The notes beneath the pieces were generated by a model. It saw only the letters and a list, made by a program, of their open reading frames with translations, ran no database searches and was not told the origin of the DNA. Of a DNA stretch of 64,000 nt, positions 1-12,960 are shown piece by piece; position 1 is the stretch's first letter; each line of letters begins with the position of its first letter. The stretch comes from Absidia repens (lineage: Eukaryota > Mucoromycota > Mucoromycetes > Mucorales > Cunninghamellaceae), in NCBI GenBank assembly GCA_002105175.1, contig MCGE01000006.1, positions 744,001-808,000 on the forward strand, given 5' to 3'. Made by a program: the position numbers and the translations under genes.

Positions 1-1768
1 ATTTGCCGTCAATACTACACCTTCGGAATTCTTGACATGGGCGAAGCTCACTGATGGTAATATACGATACAAAATAACAAACAAAGATAGAGGGGAGTAG
101 GAAACTTGTTACTTATTTATGCTTTTGACTATAGTATATATCGATTTGGGTGATTATCAAAGCGTAAGTGCAAAAACAAAATTCAATCAAAGAGAGAAGT
201 AGAAAGCTGATGTTTTCTTTTTAGGCCCTGTTAACCCTGAACTCTTGTCCTATGTTTACTTACAGTGAACGGGATATGCACCGGATGCCCGCACCTTCCA
301 AGACCCATTTACCTATTAAACCTGAGATCTCTAGTTCTGGGATTATGGAAGATGATATTGCTGGTCGTGAAAACGAAGTAAGTATGATTGATAACAATGC
401 TTAGATCCAAACATTACCTAACACTTTTTCTACACGCTTATAGGCCGATCCCAATCTTTTGCGTCTTCCTGCTCCAGCCCTTCATGGTACTTTTGCAAAG
501 GCGTACGCTTTATTGACCCGATTGGCTACCCGCATTGGATGGGATGATCTTCTTAAATGTCGCTCTCATGTGTTTGTGATGGAAGAAGAATACCGTATGC
601 AAAAGGCCAAGGAAGAAGAACGGAAAACAAGCTTCTCACACTCATCGCCTGCAGCCATTGCCTCTTCAACTGATGACGATAATGATCACGATGATGGAAC
701 CACGGAAACGAATGTCGCTGAAGACTCTGGAATCGGGGAAACAAATGATGAAGACAACAGCGAAGCGAAGGATGAACTGGCAGAAAAATTGGATGATGTC
801 AACTTGGATGAGGATGATTTGCCCTTGAAATCTGCGGACCAACCAGTCACACCCCCCGTTGGTGCACCAAAGATGGAGGACACCTCGGTCGAACGTCCTC
901 GACAGGCTGCTGAAGATTCCAAGGTAACGCAAACTCGTGAAAAGTGAAATCGAGATTTGTATTAGTAAATGAACAATGATTTTTTTATTTTTTACTATAT
1001 AGACTGAAGATAAGGAAACAGGAATAAAAGAAGACGTCAGCTTTTCTTTTGGCAACAAGCGCCTTTGCGAACGTTGGCTGGATAACTTGTTTATGGTGCT
1101 GTACGAGGATTTACGAATCTACACTTTCTGGCGTACTGAAGCCGCTCATTACCGTGCGCAACAAATGCCTTATCGCAAAACTGGCACTGAATGGGAACTG
1201 TTGGGTGATCTTGCGCTTCGATTATGGCATGAGGTATAACGGATTGGGAGGAAAGGGGAGTTGGTAATAGCTGATATATATGTATATACTTACAATATTA
1301 TCATTGTCACTCTATAGGATGAAGCCAAGGAAGCCTTCGAACAGTGCTTAGATTACAAATTTTCTGCCAAGGCCTGGATCAAGCTTCTAGAAATCTATGC
1401 TAGTAATGGAAATGTGGAGCGTGCGCTATTAGCAGCGGTCAAATTGACGGTCTATCATGAACGATGGTACCATGAAATTGTGGTAAAACGGATTCACGAA
1501 ATACACATGTTAACAAAATGAAATTCTTGGTATTGACTGTTACGTTTCTTTCCCTCTCCACCCCCCTACCTTTTTTTTTTTTTTTTTAAAAAAAAAACAG
1601 TATCCTACAGAAATTGCCTGCAACTTGAACAAGCTGATTCGTACCGAAGGATTATCCAAAATGCAAAATGTACTAACTTCTATGAACTTACCGCAAGCGG
1701 TGCAGAAACTGATGCGACGCTACTTTGACTATGGTGAATTATTCCAAGTGGAAGGTTACGAATTTTAG
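1..1768 (+). CDS. BCH1: ChAP family exomer cargo adaptor (Chs5-Arf1-binding protein), 3' part
   Basis: C-terminal part of a ChAP protein (BCH1/BUD7/CHS6 family). These are TPR-rich adaptors that, with Chs5 and Arf1, carry cargo such as chitin synthase from the trans-Golgi to the plasma membrane. The 5' end lies outside the window. Exons that join in phase are 1-56, 135-163, 225-377, 444-923, 1003-1233, 1318-1482 and 1601-1768. Family-like stretches include LLTLNSCPM, LCERWLDNLFMVLYEDLR, ALRLWHEDEAKEAFEQ and the C-terminal YFDYGELFQVEGYEF. An acidic, low-complexity insert (about 794-905) interrupts the conserved core. Exon 135-163 is only 29 nt but supplies the expected VYIDLGDYQS segment. The intron at 1483-1600 contains a T17-A10 run. 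The BCH1 symbol is by family; BUD7 is equally possible. Confidence 0.88.
135..163 (+). other. 29-nt microexon of the ChAP gene
   Basis: It is flanked by ...actatag and gtaagtgc. It starts in phase 1 and ends in phase 0. It restores the link between the WAKLTD and ALLTLNSCPM segments, which are otherwise out of frame. Confidence 0.85.
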
Positions 1769-1868
1769 ATAGAAATCTCCTCTAGGTTATTATCCCAGTG
1801 CCTTTTGTTTCCACTTTGCTCCCTTTATATATATTATTATAGTTTTTTTTTTTTTTTTTTTGTTATTT

Positions 1869-1874
1869 AATAAA
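1869..1874 (+). terminator. polyadenylation signal AATAAA of the ChAP gene
   Basis: A canonical hexamer about 100 nt downstream of the ChAP stop codon, just after a T-rich stretch. Its use is inferred from position only. Confidence 0.5.
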
Positions 1875-2928
1875 CTTGTCTTACTTTATCAACAAATGAT
1901 TGTGTTTTGACTCACATTGGGATGGGGTGAGATAGAGTTACAATGTTTGGCATGGGTCAGGGATAGACAGGCTTTTAAAATTTTGTACCGCGGGATTGTG
2001 GGAAAGCGAGGCAAGACAAAAATAACATTGATATTTACGACGAGATTTGACGTTACTTTTTTTTAGTTAGCTATATTTAGTGTAGTTATAGAATCACAAA
2101 CTTGGTTTTATTGAATAAAACGCTTTGAAAAAATCTTCGATTTATTGGGTGTCATGATCTTTTTTGAAGTGTGGGTCTTGATGGGAGAGTGTTAGACGAC
2201 TTCGCCATTTCGCACATTCGTAGCATCTCCTCAGAGCTTCAGTGATTTTTGTTTGGGGAGTTTTTATAAGAGGAGGGTTATTATCATTGTTATGCCATAC
2301 GTAATAAAAACAATGAACTGATGTACACAGTATGTCTAGTCAAGCAAAGACTATAATATTTTATAGGGAAAACTACACAGGTGATATGTCCCACGTTAGT
2401 TACTATTAATTGGTAGAGCAACATATGGCTACATTTCATATTAAATGATCTAGAACTGCCAACCAGTCGCATGGTTTTTGAAGGGGGAGGAGTAAAAGTA
2501 GACAAGGGGGGTGAACTAAGAAGCAGGTGCTTCATAAGGTACTCTCAAAAGGTTATCAATAATGCAATTTCTCACTATCAAATCGGTCATAGAACGGCTG
2601 ACTAATAAAAAGGCATATTTTATTGAAGTATAGTGATAGGTGCTAACTTGAAGACGAGAGGTTCATTGTTACAAGAGATCTAATGAAAGGATCTAATGGA
2701 GGTAGTATGTTGGAGACTAACAGGGAAATCAATAGGGGTTCATAGAAATGGTCATCTATAATCTGAAGGCACGATCGCAAAAGACATTTACTATACTGCA
2801 TAAGCCGTAATAAAGACTGGAGGGACATATGCTATTGAAGCGCAACAACGGTCTACACTAATCAAACAGGGTGATGGTGGCAAAAATGGGATCAACTGCA
2901 AAAGGCATGAGAGAGACCAATAAAACAT

Positions 2929-3275
2929 TTTTCATTGAAGTAAATAAAGAAAAAAAGATACATTTTATTTAGATGTAGATACAAACTATGAACAAACTAA
3001 TACTAAACTAAGCTAATGGAGGCTCCAAAGGGCGAATTAAAGGTGCCTTCAGATCCTAGATCCAAAATGAGAGGGTTTCCCCATGCATCTTGTAATCCCT
3101 GAGCTGAAACCCTTCTAAACTAGTCCTGATACAATTCTAGGTCCAAAATAACCCCATAGAAGTTGAATGGGGAAGAAAAAAAAAAAGAATGGAAAAACGA
3201 AAAGAAAAAGAAAGAGGGCAAAAAAAAAGGGAGTTGTTACTTATAGGTTCACGTGGGCGGGAGTTAAATGTTTAT
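2929..3275 (+). repeat. dispersed repeat, copy A
   Basis: Begins near TTTTTCATTGAAG, then TTTAGATGTAGATACAAACT, GCTAATGGAGGCTCCAAAG, CAGATCCTAGATCCAAAATG and ends near TTCACGTGGGCGGGA. The same ordered blocks occur in reverse complement at about 13255-13600. No open frame and no clear terminal inverted repeat. A non-autonomous mobile element is the likeliest reading, but its class is unknown. Confidence 0.7.
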
Positions 3276-3710
3276 TACCCTTCCTGGGCGCCAAAAAAAA
3301 AAAAAAAAAAAAAAAAAAAGCAATGAATGAATAATATAATTGACCACAGACAAATTTCTTTTTGAAAGGGGAATCGACAGTGCCTCTTTTTATAATTCTT
3401 CAATATCATACATACTGAAATTGACTTTGCAATCTTGGTGTAACGCCACAGGATAACAATAATAATCAAATAACAATATAAAGACGAAGACATAAATCAA
3501 TGTATATTTACAAGATACAAGAATGAGGTCATTTATTTATTATTTTTCGAAGAGAATGCGGGGTTCTATTGAGATATCAAAAGTCAAACGACAAAACAAA
3601 GAAGATAGTAATAATTAGAGCAATAAAGAATAAAATGAAATAAAATAAAATAAAAGCATGAAGAGAGAGGGGGAGCGGGTGAACTCTATGTATAAAACTA
3701 GTGGACAAAT

Positions 3711-6700
3711 TCAAATGGGGAGCGACCGAGGGTCAATCAAATTCAATGTATCACCAAGAGCCAAAGGAGCACCAATCAATGCAACAAAGACCACGAACAT
3801 CAATACAAATAAGAGACCATACATAATTGATATCCTACGCCGTTCCCTCCTTTCTTTTGCTGTCCAAATAGGTGGTCGTATTTGTTTGCTAGGTCGTAGC
3901 CAGAATAACATAAGAGAATGGGCGGTGTTGACGCACGGGATCAAACAAAACAAAGATAGCACAAATAATATACAATGGCCAAGTACAAAATCAGTGGCAA
4001 ATTCACTCATTTCTACAATTTTGCAGATAAATTCTCGAAGAGGCTGAGATGCGGCTAGAGACAAAATAAAATAATAATAATAATAATAATGAGTCCATCT
4101 GTATACTATTGCCAGTATGGCTATTAGGTCTGTATGTAGTCTTACCATGCCATCCAAGCTTTTCGTATTTTCGGATAAAATTCACATATAATAAAAAGTA
4201 GATTAGTACACTTGCAATTGTGTGTTTTCTTCTTTTTTTATACAAGTCCTTACCCCACGACCATACCATTTTCCAGTCCACCAACCACGATTCGCACCGT
4301 CATGCTTGAATTCTCGAGTCAAAAATACAACAGTGAGGACTTTGATCACACAGCGCTGAATGGCAACAATAGATACAATACCAAGGACAATAAACATCGG
4401 CTTCCATTCTTCCAATAGCATTAGCGCTTCGAAGATGATAATCAAGTTAATCACCGCCCAGCCGTGAGCCACTGCAGCCATCACAGAGCCAAATTTGACA
4501 CAACATAAGCTTAATACAGATCCCAAGGTCAAAGAAATGCAAAAGAAGACAGCCAAGGCGCCAGTGTTGAGAAGAATAGGAGCTAGTGCCAAAATACCAA
4601 TGCGGACAAGTCCACTTGGTCCTTCGCTTGCGAGCATGTTGTCATCAGGATCGAAACTTTTCACAAAGACATACGGAACAATGCAAAGAGCGGCCAATAA
4701 CACAGGTTGCAGGATTTCGGAGAAGAAAATAGTACCCAGGCGAGCACGCGGAATATCGCCTACCATGCCCCCATCTTTTGATTGAATCCGTCGTTTGTAG
4801 CCGGTGATCCGAGTTCGTTCAAGTCGACAATAGTTGATCCATGAGCTTTGATGAGTTTTTGAATTACCGCGAGATAGCCATCGCATGTACTCACGATAGT
4901 CCACCAAAAAGTCAACTAGTGCAAATTGATTTGGATTGAAGACAAAGGGTGAGATAATCAATGCTACCACCGTAAACCAGAAATAAATCAAATGGGGAAT
5001 CCAAACTGCCAATGAGACAAAGAGCATGATCATCATATTTCGGGCACCAGAGTATATACTTGACGTAGCAAATCGTGAATAAAGGATGGAGAAGGGAATC
5101 CTTGACGTTGCAAATCCTCGTCCGGAACTGATATACTTTGCACCACCAAAGACAAGGTTATCCAAAACGGAATTTGTGTAAATTTGGGTGACAAAAATTT
5201 CAAATAATGGAGATAAAGAGATAAAGTGGCGTCCCAGTCTTGTCAAACTTCTCCAAAACCCACGTTCAGTCAGTTCTTGTAAAAAGAGAGGCATAAAGGC
5301 AACAAAAAAGACGACAAAGATAGACAAAATACACCGCTTTACCCATTCAAAGATAGGAACCATGTTGTAACAACCAGCAGGAGTCAAAGGAGCATCTTCG
5401 GGTGCATCTGCATTGTATTCACATACCACCAATGATGATCCCATAGCACCGATAAATAGCAAGGCATACATAAACATTTGCACAGAGAGCATAATAAAAA
5501 TGTTGTTGATGTGGAATCCAGGGTGTGCATAATAGAACGTCAAAAATCGATCCAAAGGTAACTGAGTACCAATATAATAGTATTCCCGAGATAACATTTG
5601 TTCACCCATACCGGTACCAATCTTTGTCGTAAAACTGAGGATAGAACCAAAACCAAGATCGCGACCCTTGCCACATTGGAAATATTCAGTATGCTTGATT
5701 CGACCACCCCGAGTAAAGGCATTCATTCCTGCATAGATATCTTCGTTCAGATGTAAGCCTTTTTGCGCTTTACTAACACCACCACGCGTTGTCATAAAAA
5801 TGGCGTTCAAAAAATCAGGATGTCCATAATGCAGTTTCCCACCAATTTTGGCCATAATGCGCTGAGTCAGTGTACCGAATGTTTGTTCCTTGCCTGCTGC
5901 AACATCCCCAAGCACTCCGATATTTTCCGAGAAAATGTATTCCCTTGCACCGACGATGGCCACCGGCGATGTTTCTTTGCTTGCGTACGATGATGAGTAA
6001 GGTGAGTGATCAATAGGGTCCAAATTTTCGAATTCACCGAGTACATTCCTAATCTTGAGACACTCTTCCAGATAGTTGTCTTGGTTTGCGTCCACCAATT
6101 GCAAAAATTCGCCACGATAGAAAATCAATGCATGATTTTGGTTGTCAGATTTGCCGTCCCCAAGGATTGGATTACCAGGTACACGGATTCGGTACTTCGG
6201 TACACGCTTGCCATCTTCCGTCTTTTCACAATGACCATCCACTAGGGCAGAATAGAATACAGTTTCACCATCACTACCATCAGGGCCCTTGGGTGTGTCT
6301 TCATCCACATACGCCACTTGGAGATCGGGATATGCAGAGAACAGAAATTCGGCATCTTCGGCTTCGGTCTTGTTGAATTTCGCATACCGTTGCATCGCCA
6401 CCAAAAACTTGAATTTACGATTGGCCAATCGATCCAAATCTTTTTCTAACTGACTGTGGTCTTCTTGATAGCTGTTCACACTGTCTGGATTTTCCACCCG
6501 AAATAACAATCTGATAGCCTTGCGATAGTTCATAAACCCACTGATAGTACGATACAACGTTTGTGCCCTCAGAGATGCCCAAATTCGTGTTCGTAGGGTA
6601 TATTCCGGTTTTGACGACTTGAATCCAATACAATAATAAGGTAGATCATCGATTTTGGTTTTCGCCATATCTTTTTCAGGGGCCCCTGAGAATGTCGATT

Positions 6701-9700
6701 CGCTTCGATTGATATCTTCGTTCATTTCCTCGTCCGCCATAATCTTGGTGTCCTTGACAAAATTTTCCCATTCGGCAGGGTGTAGTTGTTTGAGATATTC
6801 CAGTAATGTCACCCGACTGTGTATATCGTCTTCTCGAATAATTTCACGCAGAGTCAACAGTATTTTTTCACCATAATGAGGCTAGAAAACAACAATAAAA
6901 CGATTTATAATTAGAACAATCCGATGCATATGTTTTTGAAACGATCAGGAGGGGAGGGGGAGCAGACTTACAGTGAGTACAGTAAATGATGGCATACATT
7001 CAACAGGTCGTGGCGGTGGCATCGGTGTGGTAAGACTTTGAGCAAAAAAGTGAATACGTCGTTCTGCTTCACTATGTTTGGGGAAGTATTCAGTCTTGAA
7101 TGCGGTATCTTCTTGTGAGACGAAAAAGGTCGGTGGTTTCAAAGTTTTCCGTCCATCTGTAGAATTGACTTCCTACAAAATACAGATACAAAAAAAAAAA
7201 AAAAAAAAAATCAGTCAGTAAAAGTATGATAAGCAAATATCCACAGTCTCTTATTTATATTTTACCTGTTGATAAAGCATTCGTTGGACGTGATCAGCCG
7301 TAATCAAATGTTCACGGTACATAGTAATAACAATGGCATTCCATATTTGAGAACAGAGGACCTTGGGTTTGTATTTGATTTGAATATCAGTGGTAGCCAA
7401 TAATTTGACAAACACCCGTTTTGGGAGCCTTGAGAAGATATTTCGCCAAGGAGACCAGATTGAGATACCAAGATAGAAAGACCTTGCCACTGAGAAAACA
7501 GTATTCCAGATGATGTACCATAGGTAAGTATCCAAGAAATAGAGAATCAAATCCATCAAAAACATGAGCACAATGGTAATGGAAGGCATATAATCACATA
7601 ACAGTACACCTAAGATAGCATCATTGCAGTTTTCAATTTGCATTCTAGACATGACCTTGAGAGGATCTTTGAAGGAGAGAGCCAAGAAAAAGTAAGATTC
7701 CAGTAACTTGCAAGAGAAGACACAAATCCAAAGACAGATAGACATGATACGATCGATTGGTTTCAATGGTGGGAAGTTGGCGGTAAATTGTCGATAGGCA
7801 AGAGTGTCACGGTAATGCATGTCTCGCCTAGTAAAGAGAAAAGCTGACGGAGTAAAGACCAAAAACAAAGTTGTCGCTATGCTGATGAGGAGTTGAATCA
7901 TAGCTACCAATTTCGATGTAAAGCTTGTTCGATCAATGAAGACACAATAAATAGAAGGACCTGCATTGATGATAAGCAATAAAAAGAGCAGCCCAATACG
8001 CCTTGTGATGGTTTTTGTACTAATCCATGACATGGGCAAGTATGTCAGTTCTGCAAAGGATCCAATCAACATAATCATAACCGCTACAACACCACCAAGA
8101 GCAACAATCGACCACTGCACAGCAGATTCTTCATAGGCAATTTCCGGATCAGGATCCAAATACATTGTCGGAGCGTTTGCGCTGATATAGTACCAAAAAG
8201 ACACCACGTGGATAATCCATACCCGAGTAAAGTTGATCGAAGCGTGCATCCATGACCGTTTTTCCTTGTATGTTTTCCGGAAGGTCTTTTTCCAATCCAC
8301 TTTATAAAGAGCATGGTACCGAGCATGAGGTTCTAGACTTGCCAGTGTTGTTTTCTTGTCATCCACGTATATTCGTTCAAAGCACTTGGGATGCCAAAAG
8401 AATTGATTCACATCGTCATATCCAATCGTTTGATCATGATCCCTTTCCCTTTTCACATATCGGCCATCACAATTTTCATATGTTTGGTCACGGAAAAATT
8501 GGTAGAAAGGTGTAACAATGTTGTCCAAATAGGCACCATCTTCTGCCCTGTCCACGTTGTCCAAGTTGTCCACGCCTTTGTCGCTTGAGTGATGCCTGTC
8601 ATAATCACGCGCATTCTTGTAGATAAAACAGAGAGCTTCAGGTGTATATCTAATAGCAGCAGCCTCCCCCCACAGTAGCAGATATAACGCCAAGTCCCGC
8701 ACCTTGTCTTCATTGGAGAGTCCACGCATCCTGAGCAGCCATGTCGATTCCGCAGACTTGAGCCAAGCGATTTCATCATTGTTGGTTTCTTCTTTTTCTA
8801 GTTTCAGAGTTTCAGGGTCACGATCCATACAGTCCATTTGAGCAGCAAAATACCATTTCCGATAGTTTGCCTCTTCACCGCCAATATAGTCCGCATGTAG
8901 AGAATCCAATGCCACCTGAGGGCGCAGTCGAGACGATCGAGAATCCAACATAACCATGAGGTGATCATACATATTGCTGACACTGTCGTTTTGAAAGCCA
9001 AATTTTTTCCCCAAAGTACGCATAATGGCTCCAATATCATCACATGTCATGGGGGGATCAGCGCCAGGAAGGCCGGAGCCAATCCATGAAGGATACTTTG
9101 CATCACCAAAACCACGCAGATTGTTGTTCCGGACACCAGGATCGTGCGACGAGCGAAGTTCATCAATGGATGTCGTACTTTCAGAGATTTTGTTCCGATA
9201 TTTTTGGCTTTGGATGGCAGCAAGCATAGAATCAGCAGAAGTAGCGTAGCGCATATATCGATCGTCGGTCCCATCCACTAAAGCAGCTAGAACGTCTACA
9301 TCACAACCATCATCCTGGACATAGTTTTGTGATTGTATCGGTGGCGGTTGCAATATTCCTGTGGACAGTGTTGATGAGCTGTGATGTCCATGAGTTTGAC
9401 GCTTGGTGGAAACTTCCAAACATAATAGTAAAAAAAAAGAAGAGGAAGAAATTGAGTAAAAAAAAAAAAAAAAAACCAAGAACAAAAAAAAAAAAAAAAA
9501 AGTACCATCAGGTTCAGGCAGTGTCGGTGGTTCAAGATTCTCGGCAGTCTGAGAATGAAAGTTTGCCTCTTTCATGCTGGATAATATTTTAGAGAAGAAA
9601 AAAAAAAAAAGAAAATGAGATCTCAAATTAAAGAATATAAGTAAAACTATGTAAATCACGTACTTTGAATAATAAGAGTAATAGGCTTGTATTTCTGGAA

Positions 9701-9980
9701 AATCACCTTTCGGAGACTGGACATTTTCTACTGGGTCTTGTCGCTTTGATAATTTTGATGAAGAATGATTTTTGCCCGATTGAGATTCTTGATCGATATT
9801 AGAACCAGGTAAAAGAGTAGAACCGTTTCTGGTATTGATGACCGTTTTCGGGCTTATATGGCGAGACTCTGTTATACTGGGTTCTGTATCATCTACGTTT
9901 AGGGAATTTTGTTGCACGGTGTTGCTTTTGTAATCGTCAGTAGCAGGTTTTTGTTGTAGGTATTTGGGCTGGGCTGACAT
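3711..9980 (-). CDS. FKS1: 1,3-beta-glucan synthase catalytic subunit (Fks1 family)
   Basis: Plasma-membrane UDP-glucose 1,3-beta-glucan glucosyltransferase, the cell-wall glucan polymerase. About 1906 aa, close to the yeast length (~1876). Exons 9980-9664, 9576-9506, 9412-7266, 7172-6972, 6881-4254, 4158-4146 and 4054-3711 join in phase. The N-terminal ~130 residues are polar and variable. The Fks dom1 block ([18 protein letters not shown]) starts near residue 220, followed by a first membrane cluster. The glucan synthase domain starts with [17 protein letters not shown] (~850) and includes [19 protein letters not shown] and AYVDEDTP. The C-terminal membrane region ends with [21 protein letters not shown] and [13 protein letters not shown]. 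The start is the first ATG after a non-coding stretch. Two 5' introns are stop-free multiples of three. It lies upstream of, and parallel to, the RAX1-like gene. Confidence 0.96.
4146..4158 (-). other. FKS1: 13-nt microexon of FKS1
   Basis: On the minus strand the sequence is ..aaaag|CTTGGATGGCATG|gtaag.. It is phase 0 to phase 1 and encodes LGWH plus the first base of Ala. It joins WYGRG to AASQPLREF, matching the conserved order in Fks proteins. Skipping it breaks the frame before the last membrane segments. Confidence 0.85.
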
Positions 9981-10483
9981 TTCGAAAGGAAATTGTATAT
10001 GGTATCAAATATGAATAGATAAAGGTGACAAAAATAAGGGTTATTTTTTGTCTTAAATAGAGGGCGTAGTCCTTTTTCTATCTCTTCCTATTTCTATTAT
10101 CTCTTGTCACAGGATGCAAAAGTCTATTGAAAATGGAAGGATAATATTGTGCTTTAAAAAACGACAAACGCTTTCTGAACAAGTAAAAGAAAAGTGAGTG
10201 GAAAAGGATACGGAAGGGAAAAAAAAAGATATACGTAAAATCCAAGAAAAGTGCGATGAGAAGGAAAGGGAAAAACAATCAAATAAACAAACCGGGAAAA
10301 AGAAATAAAGGCGATACTTGGTTGTATTTAAAAGCAAGAAATGTATTGTACTGGTAAATCATTCGTCTCCCTCCCACGTCAAAGTTTAACTCCAGCATAT
10401 CTTGCTTCGATCATCTTGTTGGTATTTTAACGATTGCGACTCAGAAATGAGTCGAGTATATAACTTCAAAGATTCACTTTCAG

Positions 10484-10520
<37 letters not shown>

Positions 10521-11103
10521 CCGATTTTATCATCTATGTAGTTTGCTTCTGGTATTTTCTCAATTGGGAAATTTTCCTTTCTGAAATTCAATTGATAGTG
10601 GTCATGAAAAGTACCTCGCGCTTTTTGACCTCTCGAGAAGTTTTAATTACAATGCTCTAACATACAAGAATTTGATATGTTCGCGTCTTTGCGTTTATAT
10701 TATAACATTCTGCATCCAACAAGTTGATAATTCAATCCCAGCTGAATGATAAGACAAGGAGACGATAGTATGATGCATTGCAAAGCAAGTTTTATTTGTT
10801 CAAATATAACACATGTAAACTAAGATAAATAACTAAAGAAAGATGTACTAGTCATGTTTTGTAAAAGAATAATATTTCAACCAGTGCGTAATATATAAAA
10901 AACCAAATAGGAGAAGAAAAGGTTGACGAGGTACATATAAAAAAGGTAAGTAAAATTGATATAATAATGCTATGATAAGGAGAGATGGAAATATGACATG
11001 CTTTTTTGGAAGCGAGTGAAAGTAATTTGCAAGAGAGTATAATAATAAAAAAACTAGCAGCAATAACAATAGTAATAATGGAAAGGGAAGCTAAATAAAA
11101 GTA
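9981..11103. other. intergenic: FKS1 promoter and 3' side of the RAX1-like gene
   Basis: No gene seen. It contains the 5' flank of FKS1 (A-rich, purine-rich strand near 10130-10310) and a 36-nt A run at 10484-10519. AT-rich sequence runs up to the stop of the RAX1-like gene. Confidence 0.5.
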
Positions 11104-12523
11104 CTATAATCGATGAGCTGGGATGAATACAAATATAATGGTAGTGACAAAGGCTATCAAAAAGTTGCCTACGCAGAAGATAAACGCCCGTTTCTGATGA
11201 ATCTTGATCACAGTCTTATCCTCTATAGGAACAGATACCAAAAAACTTGTTTCACTATATAGTATAAATGCACAAATATTGTATTAAAACTAACGATTTC
11301 ATCGGCCTAGTGTTTCTTTTCTAATACCTTTTCTTTGACCAAGCATACCAGCAGTCAAAATGTGTCACACCAGTTAATAGTCCTGACCAGCTGAAAAAAA
11401 AGGGGATAAAGCCATACCACCGAGACGCCGTATTTCCGTGATTCAAAAAGATAAAAGACAATTCCAGAGCTATCCCAAGAGTCAAAAGCAAAAGTCCAAT
11501 CATCAAATTGAGTCTAGCGGAGGTTGTTGACATATTGGTGTAAAGAACAGCATCCACAAACTGAGGGTAATAAAACATATTAAGCACATCAAATACGTGG
11601 GATCTTGCTGCATCAAAAATCACAGGTTCTGGTCGTTGATGTGTTTCCACCAATTTTTCCAAAGCGGCGCGATGATCGTCGGGTAGGTGGATGAGTTGTG
11701 CTGCATCGTATCGACTGCAAAAGGTCCTGTAAATCCGTGTTGCGTTTTGTACTACATCATGTCGAGAGAGTGATTTGTCACCAGGGAGTGTTCTTGATGC
11801 GTAGGATTGACTGCAGTTATCGCCGTTCATTACTGAAGAGAACGGTAGATGAGACTGGCTGGATTGGTGTAACAAATCAAGTGTATCAGAAGTTTCAAAA
11901 TAATCGGTGGTAGGACTCCATTGTATTGGCATCGTCGCTGGTTGAACTTCTTCTGATCCTTTTAAGAATTGTTTGCTGGCTCGGTTTGATTGAATTTCTG
12001 GTCGTTGTTGTCGCTCCGCACTGTTGAGATAAGCTTGCCATAATCTTTGATGTGTTTCCAGTTCCAATAAAAAGTTAAGGTTTTGTTGCGCACCCCGTCG
12101 TCGTAAAAACGCAGAGAATTCAGATTGAGTGATAGGACTGCTTGTCGATAAGCGTAATAGCTGGTCCAAAGTTGGGATACCATTGACTTGAAGATTATAA
12201 TCCTTCATTTCTTGCCAAGCTTCCATAGGTGAGAATGCAAACGGATCTTGTTGATTGACTAGATCAGCTTGGCTCATAAACGATTTATATGGGTTGTTCG
12301 AATGTCTTCGATCGTTTTTATTTCCATCTAGACATTTCAAAGGAATAACTGGTGCGTTTTTTTCTTCCAGTTGCTGTTGCAAGGTGAGGTCACTTTCAAA
12401 TGCTGACTCTAGTCCGCGTGGGTATAGTCGACTGTTGGCTTGGCGAATACTCCACTGTCGAGTTGGTGGCATTTGCTCGCAAAATGTTGTATCACTGGAA
12501 GGTGAAAGCATAGTTTGTTTCAA
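11104..12523 (-). CDS. RAX1: RGS-domain membrane protein, RAX1-like
   Basis: Two exons, 12523-11328 and 11254-11104, give about 448 aa (yeast Rax1 is 435 aa). The N-terminal ~90 residues are disordered. An RGS-type helical region follows, starting GIPTLDQLLRLSTSSPITQ and SEFSAFLRRRGAQQNLNFLL, split by a polar insert and resuming at RHDVVQNATRIYRTFC through HVFDVLNMFYYPQF. The C-terminus has three hydrophobic segments: LMIGLLLLTLGIALELSFIF, FIPFFFSWSGLLTGVTHF, and a last one in exon 2 (FIFCVGNFLIAFVTTIIFVF). Split RGS followed by C-terminal membrane helices is the Rax1 architecture; yeast Rax1 marks the cortex for bud-site selection with Rax2. The start is the ATG of MKQTM; a further 5' exon cannot be excluded. 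Confidence 0.8.
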
Positions 12524-12844
12524 AAAGCAAAAGAAAGTGAAAAAAAAAAGAGAGCGAAAGATTGATTAATTTCATCAGTCTACTCCTTAAACCTCTCACC
12601 TCCTTCCTTTGTTCCAGTCGGATGTTGAATTTTCCCATTATGCGATTTGCCTGGAAATGTATGGTAAGAAGACATGACATATTTTATTCAGGTGTATATA
12701 TCAACAATGACAACTATACCAGATTAAACTATATAATCTAAAAGATAATTTTATGGTACCTATCTAACGATGTGACTTAGGGGGTTGAGTGCGGTGTTTG
12801 TGAAAATGAGAATATCTTGTTGTAGAATAAACTTAACGTAGGGC

Positions 12845-12960
12845 AGTTCCAAATCATCACAAATCCAAAATGAAGGGTATCTTCATAGTCTTTCTATTGC
12901 ATTTTTTAAAATGTCCCTAGTTCTAATATTAATCAAGATCATCGTCACTTCCAACCAAAC
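12845..12960 (+). repeat. dispersed repeat, copy D (partial)
   Basis: Shares AAATCCAAAATGAAGGGT, GCATTTTTTAAAATGTCCCT and AATCAAGATCAT-like blocks with copies C and E. The flanks differ, so only a fragment is present. Confidence 0.5.

Larger units (their letters stand above)
1769..3710. other. intergenic spacer with degenerate repeats
   Basis: No convincing coding frame. It holds the 3' UTR of the ChAP gene, degenerate copies of a ~100-bp unit (about 2580-2940, marked by TTTTATTGAAG-like and CACTAATC-like words), repeat copy A, an A-rich low-complexity stretch, and an A27 run near 3293-3319. Confidence 0.6.

Noticed and set aside
8252..9249. Several antisense open frames opposite FKS1
   Set aside because: They are shadows of the conserved glucan synthase reading frame with no independent features.
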